This document shows, piece after piece, positions 26,487 through 33,808 of a DNA stretch of 64,000 bases; position 1 is the stretch's first letter, and each line of letters begins with the position of its first letter. Source of the DNA: G963662905 sp965230045. Lineage in GTDB: Bacteria; Bacteroidota; Bacteroidia; Bacteroidales; WRLA01. A model generated the notes under the pieces. It searched no databases, was not told the origin of the DNA, and saw only the letters and a list, made by a program, of their open reading frames with translations. Location of the stretch: assembly GCA_965230045.1 (NCBI GenBank), contig OZ245940.1:1302001-1366000 (forward strand). The letters run 5' to 3'. The position numbers and the translations under genes were made by a program.

Positions 26487-27602
26487 ATGGAAAATTACAT
26501 CGTTTCTGCCCGTAAATACCGCCCGGCAAAGTTTAATACCGTTGTAGGCCAGTCATCTATAACGCAAACTCTAAAGAATGCCATTAAAAACCAACAATTG
26601 GCCCAGGCATTTCTTTTTACCGGTCCGCGCGGTGTGGGAAAAACAACCTGTGCCCGTATCCTGGCCAAAACAATCAACTGCCAAAACCTAACCGAAGATA
26701 TTGAAGCTTGCAACGAATGCCCTTCCTGCAAATCTTTCAACGAAAGTTCTTCATTTAATATTTATGAACTCGATGCGGCTTCCAACAACTCTGTGGATGA
26801 TATCCGCAGCCTTGTAGATCAGGTGCGTATTCCGCCGCAGGACGGGAAGTATAAAGTTTATATCATCGATGAGGTGCATATGCTTTCGTCCGGTGCCTTC
26901 AATGCTTTCCTGAAAACTTTGGAAGAACCGCCGGCTTATGCCAAGTTTATCCTGGCAACTACCGAAAAGCATAAAATCATCCCAACAATTCTGAGCCGTT
27001 GCCAGATTTTTGATTTTAAAAGGATTTACATTCCTGATATTGTGGAGCATCTGAAATACGTGGCGCAAAGCGAAGGCGTAACTTATGAAGATGCTGCGCT
27101 CCATGTAATTGCTCAAAAAGCCGATGGCGCACTGCGCGATGCCCTTTCTATTTTTGACCAGATCGTAAGTTATGCAGGCAACCATCTAACATATCAAAAG
27201 GTAATTGAAAATCTTAATGTGCTGGATTACAGTATCTATATTCAATTGCTTGATCAAATTTTTGGTGAAAATATCCCCGAAGTTCTGCTGATGGTCAATA
27301 AAATCATCGATCAGGGATTTGACGGGCAGTACTTTATAATGGGCCTGGGTGAGCATTTGCGCAATCTGCTTGTTTGTCAGGATGAAGCCAGTATCCAATT
27401 ACTGGAAGTAAGCGAAGATATACGTGAAAACTATATGAAGCAGGCTGCCAAAATAAAGCAGGCTAGAATCTTATACTGTCTTAATATTGTAAGCGAAGCC
27501 GACCTCAATTATAAAATGGCGGCCAATAAGCGCCTGCATTTGGAGCTGATGCTGCTGCGAATGACGAAAGCCGGTTATGATGCCGGTCAAAAAAAAAAGT
27601 GA
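26487..27602 (+). CDS. dnaX: DNA polymerase III clamp-loader subunit DnaX, 5' ORF (gamma-like product)
   Basis: AAA+ ATPase of the clamp loader. From ATG 26487 the ORF gives 371 residues: GPRGVGKTT (Walker A), a four-Cys zinc module (CNECPSCKSF and the earlier Cys), YIIDEVHML (Walker B), ATTEKHKIIPTILSRCQ (sensor 1 and arginine finger) and domain III to about residue 360, ending QKKK then TGA. This is the extent of a gamma subunit. The Bacteroidota-type C-terminal extension is encoded directly after it in another frame. The switch lies at a run of ten A (27589-27598): with nine A, or a +1 shift, the frames join into a 590-residue tau-like protein. Confidence 0.92.
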   Translation: MENYIVSARKYRPAKFNTVVGQSSITQTLKNAIKNQQLAQAFLFTGPRGVGKTTCARILAKTINCQNLTEDIEACNECPSCKSFNESSSFNIYELDAASNNSVDDIRSLVDQVRIPPQDGKYKVYIIDEVHMLSSGAFNAFLKTLEEPPAYAKFILATTEKHKIIPTILSRCQIFDFKRIYIPDIVEHLKYVAQSEGVTYEDAALHVIAQKADGALRDALSIFDQIVSYAGNHLTYQKVIENLNVLDYSIYIQLLDQIFGENIPEVLLMVNKIIDQGFDGQYFIMGLGEHLRNLLVCQDEASIQLLEVSEDIRENYMKQAAKIKQARILYCLNIVSEADLNYKMAANKRLHLELMLLRMTKAGYDAGQKKK

Positions 27603-28260
27603 GCAGGACGACTACGAGCTGATGCTCGAGATAGGTGCGGCCAAAATCATGGCACAGGAGCCTGCTGCCCCCAAGCTGGAAAAACCTGCTCCAAAACAAG
27701 CCGCACAGCAAAAAAGCGAACAGCCACAATCACCGGCTCCGGCAACATCAAAACCGGCAGAACAGCCACAAACATTGCCAAACCCGACAACCGTATCACT
27801 GAAAAATTACAGGTCAAGGTTTTCTATACAGGATATTGGCAAAGAAAAGGGAAAACAACAAAAAGATCATGAACTGCACCTGCCCGATGTTGCTGATAAT
27901 TTCAGTGAAACACAATTGGAAGAAAGCTGGAAAATGCTTTGCGAGTGCTTTAAAGACAAAGACCGCTTGTATATTGCCATGAAAAAGGCAGAACCCCGCA
28001 TCCAAGAAAATTTTGTTGTTGCGATTAATTTTGATAACGAACTCTTAAAAACTGACCTCGAAGAGCGGATGCAGGAAGTAAGGCAGTTTTTCTTCAAACA
28101 ACTTAATAATAGCCGTATTAAATTGGAAATCAATATTAAAGAAGGCGAGATGAAATCAGCAAAACCCTATTCCGCAGTTGAGAAATTTCAGCATATGGCA
28201 CAGAAAAACCCTGTTTTGCGCGATATGCAGGCGAAGTTTGATCTGAAACCCGAAATGTAA
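27577..28260 (+). CDS. dnaX: DnaX 3' ORF: tau-specific C-terminal region
   Basis: The frame is open from within the A10 region to 28260. It encodes a Pro/Ala/Gln-rich linker (about 70 residues, EPAAPKLEKPAPKQ onward), then a folded domain with ETQLEESWKMLCECF, RIQENFVVAINFDNELLKTDLE and SAVEKFQHMAQKNPVLRDM. The last phrase is typical of the end of Bacteroidota DnaX. The two ATG codons at 27577 lie inside the upstream ORF and have no ribosome-binding site, so independent translation is unlikely; the segment is best read as the second part of a recoded dnaX. In other bacteria this region binds DnaB and the polymerase. Confidence 0.8.
   Translation: MMPVKKKSEQDDYELMLEIGAAKIMAQEPAAPKLEKPAPKQAAQQKSEQPQSPAPATSKPAEQPQTLPNPTTVSLKNYRSRFSIQDIGKEKGKQQKDHELHLPDVADNFSETQLEESWKMLCECFKDKDRLYIAMKKAEPRIQENFVVAINFDNELLKTDLEERMQEVRQFFFKQLNNSRIKLEINIKEGEMKSAKPYSAVEKFQHMAQKNPVLRDMQAKFDLKPEM
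27589..27598 (+). promoter_or_regulatory. A10 slippery tract in dnaX
   Basis: Ten consecutive A follow GGTC. In frame 0 the reading is CAA AAA AAA AAG TGA; loss of one A (or gain of two) joins the downstream frame. A five-base-pair hairpin (CGAGC 27615-27619, loop TGAT, GCTCG 27624-27628) lies 16 bases downstream. It could be a real transcriptional slippage site, as known in Thermus dnaX, or a homopolymer length error. Confidence 0.6.
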
Positions 28261-28293
28261 TTTAAAATATCCACTTAGCAAACTTATATCCCA

Positions 28294-30333
28294 ATGAACA
28301 AGATGAGAAATTTATTGCTGTTCTTAGCAGCAACTTTAAGCCTTTTTTCGTGTATGCAAAAAGAAAAATTAACAAACAACGCCATTGACCCGGCACATAT
28401 GGACAAGCAGGTCCAGGCAGGGGAGGACTTTTACCGTTACGCCAATGGCGGATGGATGAATAATCACCCGATACCGGATGAATACAGCCGTTATGGCTCG
28501 TTTACAGAACTTTATGAACAGAATCTTGATAAACTGAAAAGCATCGTGGATGAAGCAAGCGCTACTACATCTACTAAAGGAAGCGTGGCACAGCAAATCG
28601 GTGATTTTTATAAATCAGGAATGGATACTGCTACCATCGAAGCTGCAGGTATTGCACCACTAAAAGCTGATTTTGAAGCTATATCGGCCATTTCAAATAC
28701 TTCTGATTTGGCATCAGCTATTGGAAAATATCAGCGCATGGGGGCTTATCCGGTATTTTATCCCTTTAGCGGACAGGACAAAAAGAATACAGATATTGTC
28801 CTTTTTCAGTTAAACCAAGGTGGTTTGGGCCTGCCCGACCGTGATTATTATGTGCAGGACGATGCCCGCTCAAAAGAACTGCGTGCCGCTTATCAGGACT
28901 ATATCCGTGATATGTTGATATTCAGTGGTGATGATGACGCGGAAGCACAAAAGAAAGCACAGCAGATTTTGGCTCTGGAAACACAGCTGGCAAAATCCTC
29001 ATTTACCCGCAAAGAAAACCGCGACCCGGAAGCAACCTACACCAAAACAGACCTTGAGGGTTTGAAAAAGACGGCTCCGTCTTTCGATTGGGATGCTTAT
29101 CTTGAAGCACTTAAAGTGTCTGAGCCGGAAGCTTTGATCGTGCGCCAACCACGCTTTTTTGAAAACCTGAGCAATATGATGGAACAGATTTCGCTCGATG
29201 AGTGGAAAACCTATCTTCAATGGAGGTTGCTGAACGCATCAGCATCTGCTTTAAGCAAGGATTTTGAACAAAGGCGTTTCGCTTTCTACGGTACTGCTTT
29301 ATCTGGCCAGCCCGCCCAGCAGGAGCGTTGGAAACGTACTCTGGAGCGCACCGGTAATGCGCTTGGTGAAGCATTCGGGCAATTGTTTGTAGAAAAATAT
29401 TTCCCTCCGGAAGCCAAAACACGAATGGTCAAACTGGTTGCCAACCTCAAAAAATCTATGGGCGAACGCATCCAAAACCTGGACTGGATGGAAGAAGAAA
29501 CCAAAGGCAAAGCCCTTGAAAAGCTGGCTTCCATGAATGTGAAAATCGGTTATCCTGATGAGTGGATCGATTATTCAGCGGTAGAAATCAGCCCGGATAA
29601 TTACCTGCAGAATATCCGTAATGCCAATGTTTTTGATTTCGACAGGGAAATGGCCAAAATTGACAAGCCTGTTGATCGTGGCGAATGGGGCATGTTCCCG
29701 CAAACGGTCAATGCTTATTACAGCCCTACCATGAACGAAATTGTGTTCCCGGCAGCGATTCTCCAACCGCCTTTCTTTTATATGGATGCCGATGATGCCG
29801 TTAATTATGGCGCGATTGGCGTAGTGATCGGCCATGAAATGACGCATGGTTTTGATGATCAGGGACGTAAATACGATAAAAACGGCAACCTCAATGGCTG
29901 GTGGACTGATAATGATGCCAATGCTTTTGAAGAACGTACGCAAAAACTGGTGGATCAGTTTAATAATTTCACTGTTTTTGATAGTCTGCATGTTGATGGA
30001 GAGCTTACTCTTGGCGAAAACATTGCCGATTTGGGTGGATTGAATATCAGCTGGCAGGCTTTTCAAAAGGCTTTGGAAGCAAACGGAAGTGCGGAAGATA
30101 TTGCCGGTTTAACTCCAGAGCAGCGTTTCTTCCTGAGCTATGCGCAAGTATGGCGTCAGAATATCCGCGATAAGGAATTGATGCGAAGGATAAAAGAAGA
30201 TGTGCATTCTCCCGGCGAATTTCGCGTTAATGGTCCCCTTTTCAATATGGAAGAGTTTTATGCTGCTTTCCCCGAAGTGAAAGAAAGCGGGAAACTTTTC
30301 ATTGCCGAAGAAGAACGGGCGAAAATCTGGTAG
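28294..30333 (+). CDS. M13 family metallopeptidase lipoprotein (PepO/neprilysin type)
   Basis: Zinc endopeptidase of 679 residues. The N-terminus is a lipoprotein signal with lipobox SLFSC, so it is anchored to an envelope membrane outside the cytoplasm. The M13 N-terminal domain (about 45-430) includes FYRYANGGWMN and GLGLPDRDYY. The catalytic domain contains NEIVFPAAILQPPF, VIGHEMTHGFDDQG (HExxH), LGENIADLGG (third zinc ligand Glu) and the C-terminal VHSPGEFRVNGPLFN. All active-site motifs are intact. Start could also be the ATG at 28303. It follows dnaX by 33 bases and ends with its own terminator. Confidence 0.96.
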   Translation: MNKMRNLLLFLAATLSLFSCMQKEKLTNNAIDPAHMDKQVQAGEDFYRYANGGWMNNHPIPDEYSRYGSFTELYEQNLDKLKSIVDEASATTSTKGSVAQQIGDFYKSGMDTATIEAAGIAPLKADFEAISAISNTSDLASAIGKYQRMGAYPVFYPFSGQDKKNTDIVLFQLNQGGLGLPDRDYYVQDDARSKELRAAYQDYIRDMLIFSGDDDAEAQKKAQQILALETQLAKSSFTRKENRDPEATYTKTDLEGLKKTAPSFDWDAYLEALKVSEPEALIVRQPRFFENLSNMMEQISLDEWKTYLQWRLLNASASALSKDFEQRRFAFYGTALSGQPAQQERWKRTLERTGNALGEAFGQLFVEKYFPPEAKTRMVKLVANLKKSMGERIQNLDWMEEETKGKALEKLASMNVKIGYPDEWIDYSAVEISPDNYLQNIRNANVFDFDREMAKIDKPVDRGEWGMFPQTVNAYYSPTMNEIVFPAAILQPPFFYMDADDAVNYGAIGVVIGHEMTHGFDDQGRKYDKNGNLNGWWTDNDANAFEERTQKLVDQFNNFTVFDSLHVDGELTLGENIADLGGLNISWQAFQKALEANGSAEDIAGLTPEQRFFLSYAQVWRQNIRDKELMRRIKEDVHSPGEFRVNGPLFNMEEFYAAFPEVKESGKLFIAEEERAKIW

Positions 30334-30355
30334 CACTATAAGTGAATAAATTTTG

Positions 30356-30386
30356 AGGCCGCACAAAATATGTGTGGCCTTTTTTT
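30356..30386 (+). terminator. Terminator after the M13 peptidase gene
   Basis: AGGCCGCACA pairs with TGTGTGGCCT (one G-T pair) and is followed by seven T. Confidence 0.9.
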
Positions 30387-30436
30387 CTTTGAGTACTTGC
30401 AAAACACGGAGTCTTGTACATTCCGGATGAAGTGGG

Positions 30437-30882
30437 GTGGGTAAGTCAGGGCAAACGCATCTTAATCAAGCTATATTTGTTGCGTTTGGAAAAAAAACTG
30501 ACGTCTTGTGTCAGATTGATATATTACAGGCTTTCTGTTTGAAACCACAAAACAGCCAATTGCTTCATTTCCGAAAAACAGAGGGTTATAAGCTAAACAA
30601 GAACCCTCAACAGCCTGAAAATGCCGCAAAAAGAGGAATTAGCTTAGACCGCAGAGCGGTCAAATATGTATAAAGAGTTGCCATAGAACGGCATATACGA
30701 CCCCGGCGGGGTCGAACCTTTGATTAACATTTTTTTTTATAGATATGCAATCCCTTTGGGATTGAAGACAAAATGGATTTAGATCGTCAACAGCCTTATT
30801 ACCAATGGATTTGAAACACATTGGAATAGGATTGTCTAAAAGCAGTGCAATATTTATGATGCGTTTGCCCTGAGTGGGTAAG
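30437..30882. mobile_element. 428-bp non-autonomous insertion element with 16-bp inverted ends and 9-bp target duplication
   Basis: TCAGGGCAAACGCATC at 30446-30461 is repeated exactly inverted at 30858-30873. The flanking 9 bases GTGGGTAAG occur on both sides (30437-30445 and 30874-30882) in the same direction, as a target-site duplication would. The interior of about 400 bases has no transposase motif; it contains two small palindromes, CGACCCC/GGGGTCG near 30699-30715 and AATCCC/GGGATT near 30749-30763. It is best read as a MITE or an internally deleted IS. The IS family cannot be told. Confidence 0.75.
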
Positions 30883-31059
30883 TGTGTTTATGTAAATGAA
30901 ATTTTTAACCTGTAAAATTTATACCAAAATGAAATGGGATTTTGCATTTTTGAGAAAATCAGTTTTTTGCATATAATTGTATATTAAGTAGTTGAATTAT
31001 TGGCATGATCTTTGAAAGATTGAGTTTATCCTAGTCGAAACTTAGAAAAAAGCAATATT
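30883..31059. other. Leader region of the LruC-domain gene
   Basis: AT-rich, no ORF. GATCTTTG at 31007-31014 is one base off the TAnnTTTG -7 consensus and lies 45 bases before the start codon, so it may be the promoter. Confidence 0.35.
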
Positions 31060-32424
31060 ATGAAAAAACTTGGTATTTTATCTTTGGTCTTCGGTGCCCT
31101 TTTATTGAGCACTGTATCATGCAATAAACAAGAAATTGACAAGCCGGAACCGACGGAAGCAACCCGCTTTAAGCAGTTGGAAGTTCCCGCTGATTTTACT
31201 TGGTCGGCGATTGACCGCGGAGCACTAAAAGTTAGCTTTTATTATGAAGGGAAATTAACAAGTGCTTTGGATAATACGCCATTAGACCTTCTTAATGAGC
31301 ATGATGGCTTGCTTGATCGCATGACGATTATCCACGGGGAAGTGGCTTTTGCTTATATGGTGCCATCATCTTCACGCTTGCTTAAAATCTATGTTCAGGC
31401 TACAGGCCTCACAGAAGAAGTGTCCATTGGTCAAAATGAACTGATCGTTAATTTAACGCAACTCCCGCTAAAGGAGAGTATGCTGGATTCCGATAATGAC
31501 GGTATTGCAGATCTTTATGATGACTTTCCCAATGATTCCGAACGCGTCTATGGCCTGAGCTTTCCACCTTCTTTGACCAACAAATCATTTAAGAATACTA
31601 CTGAAGAAGGAACGCCTGTTTATAATTATCCTTCTGGCGATGATTATTATTACCAGATTTACGAAGACCTGTGGCCAAGCCAGGGAGACTATGACCTGAA
31701 TGATTTGGTTTTGCAATCGAAAATTGGGTGGGACCGTTATAGCAATAATGAATTGAAACATGTGTACACCCGGTCTATTGTGCAGGCTGCAGGTGGAAGT
31801 ATCCACATTGGCCTAGGGTTTGAACTTTTTAAAAGTGTTGGCGATTCAAAAACATATATGGATGATGTAACCACATGGTATGGCTCCGCACCGGATCCGG
31901 ATGTAAAAAACGGTACAATCTGTTTTAATAACCTGCGGGAATGGCAAAGAATACAGTATAGCAACACCAGTGCAGAAGGTGTGAATGCAAAGCCCGATAC
32001 ATTAGTGTTTCAGGCGTATCTTGAACCCGGTACGGGTATTGAACAATTCGAATTGCTGTCGTATTTATTCAGAACCAATGATCCCGGACATCAGGTGCGT
32101 ACCTTTGGAACCCCACCAACAGCATCTGCTGATATGAGTTTCTTTGATACTTATAATGATGCTTCTCCAACCGAATGGGACGGATCTGTAGGACGTTCAT
32201 TCCATTATCCGCTGCAGGGTGTCAATGCGTTTTACCGTACTGAAAACAACCATCCCTGGGCTGTTGAATTTATCGCTGGGAATTTTCTTGTTGCCGAAGA
32301 AAAAACGGATATCCTCATAGCGTATCCTCAATTCAGAGCCTGGGCAGAATCAGGTGGAACAGAAAACCAGAGCTGGTTCGATCATCCCGATATGGATCAT
32401 GTTTATGTTCCTACTTATGAATAA
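31060..32424 (+). CDS. LruC-domain (DUF4842) lipoprotein
   Basis: A 454-residue exported lipoprotein: signal peptide ending in the lipobox LSTVSC. A first region of about 110 residues (LEVPADFTWSAIDRGALKVSF onward) looks beta-rich. DSDNDGIADLYDDFPND near residue 143 is a thrombospondin type 3-like calcium-binding motif. The long C-terminal domain begins YYQIYEDLWPSQGDYDLNDLVL near residue 195, the hallmark of the LruC domain first described in a Leptospira lipoprotein. Function is unknown; the architecture suggests a surface structural or adhesive protein. It stands alone between its leader and a terminator. Confidence 0.82.
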   Translation: MKKLGILSLVFGALLLSTVSCNKQEIDKPEPTEATRFKQLEVPADFTWSAIDRGALKVSFYYEGKLTSALDNTPLDLLNEHDGLLDRMTIIHGEVAFAYMVPSSSRLLKIYVQATGLTEEVSIGQNELIVNLTQLPLKESMLDSDNDGIADLYDDFPNDSERVYGLSFPPSLTNKSFKNTTEEGTPVYNYPSGDDYYYQIYEDLWPSQGDYDLNDLVLQSKIGWDRYSNNELKHVYTRSIVQAAGGSIHIGLGFELFKSVGDSKTYMDDVTTWYGSAPDPDVKNGTICFNNLREWQRIQYSNTSAEGVNAKPDTLVFQAYLEPGTGIEQFELLSYLFRTNDPGHQVRTFGTPPTASADMSFFDTYNDASPTEWDGSVGRSFHYPLQGVNAFYRTENNHPWAVEFIAGNFLVAEEKTDILIAYPQFRAWAESGGTENQSWFDHPDMDHVYVPTYE

Positions 32425-32446
32425 ATCAATTTTAACGATATGTTTA

Positions 32447-32475
32447 AAGGCTGTCCTTCGGGATGGCCTTTTTTG
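32447..32475 (+). terminator. Terminator after the LruC-domain gene
   Basis: AAAGGCTGTCC pairs with GGATGGCCTTT around a TTCG loop and is followed by further T. Confidence 0.9.
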
Positions 32476-32637
32476 TTGCCTTTAAGATTTTTATGGAAAA
32501 ATAAATAAGCTTGCTCAAACAAATGCCTCTTTTGATGATGGACAACCTGTGCTGCGCTTTTGCGTGCCTTAGGATGAACACCAGGCCAAACTAAAATCAG
32601 TTTTCGTTGTAAATGTCCTTTAAATCAATTTAATAAC

Positions 32638-33024
32638 CTATTGTACTTTCCGAAATTCGGCATTATTCATTTCTTTTTTCAATTGTACCGAAGGGCGGAA
32701 ATGGATCCGTACCCCTTTTATGGTATTTGGGCGAACATCATCAGCGCTCTCACGGCCTTCCGACTTCAGGTGCACGCTGAGTATTCCCAGGTCGCCTAAG
32801 TCGATGCTTTTTCCTTCTTTTAGCAGGTCGGGAATTAATTTGGCAAAAGCAGCCAAAACTGCTGCCGCATCTATTTCGCTTACCGTTGATATTTTTGCAA
32901 TGCTTTTGCTCAGCTCGCGGTAACTGTAAAGTTCCCTTTTGCCTGCCCGTGCATAATATTTGTATTGCCCGCCACCGTTCACGCCAGCCTGAGCCGTTTT
33001 AACTGCCTGATAAGGAATTGCCAT
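32638..33024 (-). CDS. HU-related DNA-binding protein (TIGR01201-like)
   Basis: A 128-residue cytoplasmic protein of the Bacteroidota HU-related group: a family-specific N-terminus (AIPYQAVKTAQAGVNGGGQ and KYYARAGKRELYSYREL), then the HU fold with DAAAVLAAFAKLIPDLLKEGKSIDLGDLGILSV and a basic C-terminal arm region ending VRIHFRPSVQLKKEM. These proteins bend or coat DNA. It is monocistronic and lies between the LruC terminator and the large palindrome. Confidence 0.88.
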   Translation of the reverse strand: MAIPYQAVKTAQAGVNGGGQYKYYARAGKRELYSYRELSKSIAKISTVSEIDAAAVLAAFAKLIPDLLKEGKSIDLGDLGILSVHLKSEGRESADDVRPNTIKGVRIHFRPSVQLKKEMNNAEFRKVQ

Positions 33025-33149
33025 AATCCTGTTTGTTTTGTCGGGATGTTATTAACTGTTATATTTTCTACAAGTATATAAAATATTTAGGTTGTATTCT
33101 AAATTACGGATGATTGTTAAGATTATAAATTTTATTCTCAGAAACTTAT

Positions 33150-33344
33150 AGATTTCTCAGTCGGCAATGCCTTTCAGGCATAAACCTCTATCGAAATGAC
33201 CATCTTAAGGGTTATTTTGCAGGGGGAGGGCAGATAGCGGGCGCGAAACGCCCGTTATCTGCCCTCCCCCTGCTTTTCCTGACAATAAAAACGGTCATTT
33301 CGACCAAAACACAAAGCAAAGCGGAGTGTTGCCGGGAGAAATCT
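33150..33344. repeat. 195-bp nested palindrome
   Basis: The inner arms 33219-33243 and 33249-33273 (beginning GCAGGGGGAGGGCAGATA, 25 bases) pair with a single wobble around the five-base loop CGAAA. Further out the symmetry continues in blocks: TCGAAATGACC near 33191-33201 with GGTCATTTCGA near 33292-33302, CGGCAA with TTGCCG, and AGATTTCTC (33150-33158) with GAGAAATCT (33336-33344). The blocks share one centre near 33246. No ORF. Confidence 0.85.
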
Positions 33345-33808
33345 AAACTTCCTTATAAACTTATGTAAATAAGGGGTTTGTATATGAGACGGGTCGTGAT
33401 TCGATGTTCTTTGATTATCTAATCCATTGGTAATTGCGCTCTGGATCAACAAATATTTAGATTACAGCCAAGATTGATAATGCCAGTAGAAATAAATTAT
33501 GATGCGCATCAAAATCATTTTTCATGTGCATGAAAATATCCGGAGAACAGGATGTCTTCAAAGAGAAGTATTTTGAAGTATTTCGTGGGGATAGGGTTTT
33601 CGGATGCGCGCTTACACTGCTTCTGACAAAAACATGCGGCCTTATCCATTTGAAAAGCGCTTATATTTCCCATAAACATGAGCTTTTTTTTAAAAATAAT
33701 AGCGGATATCCGGCTAAGGCAGGCACGGCAGGAGTGGGTGCTCTCATGAGCGTTTCAGGCTCTATAGGAGGTTTATTTTGTTATGAATATTTTGCGAAAC
33801 ACCCAAAA
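33345..33808. other. Non-coding stretch between the palindrome and the surface-peptidase gene
   Basis: No convincing gene. It contains the ten-base palindrome GATGCGCATC near 33500. A plus-strand frame from 33524 runs into the antisense of the next gene and shows no family features. Confidence 0.5.

Noticed and set aside
27577..28260. Second dnaX ORF as an independent gene
   Set aside because: It contains only the tau-type extension, begins inside the first ORF and has no ribosome-binding site.
30437..30673. 78-codon plus-strand frame inside the 428-bp element
   Set aside because: No family motif or ribosome-binding site, and it starts in the target duplication; treated as chance.
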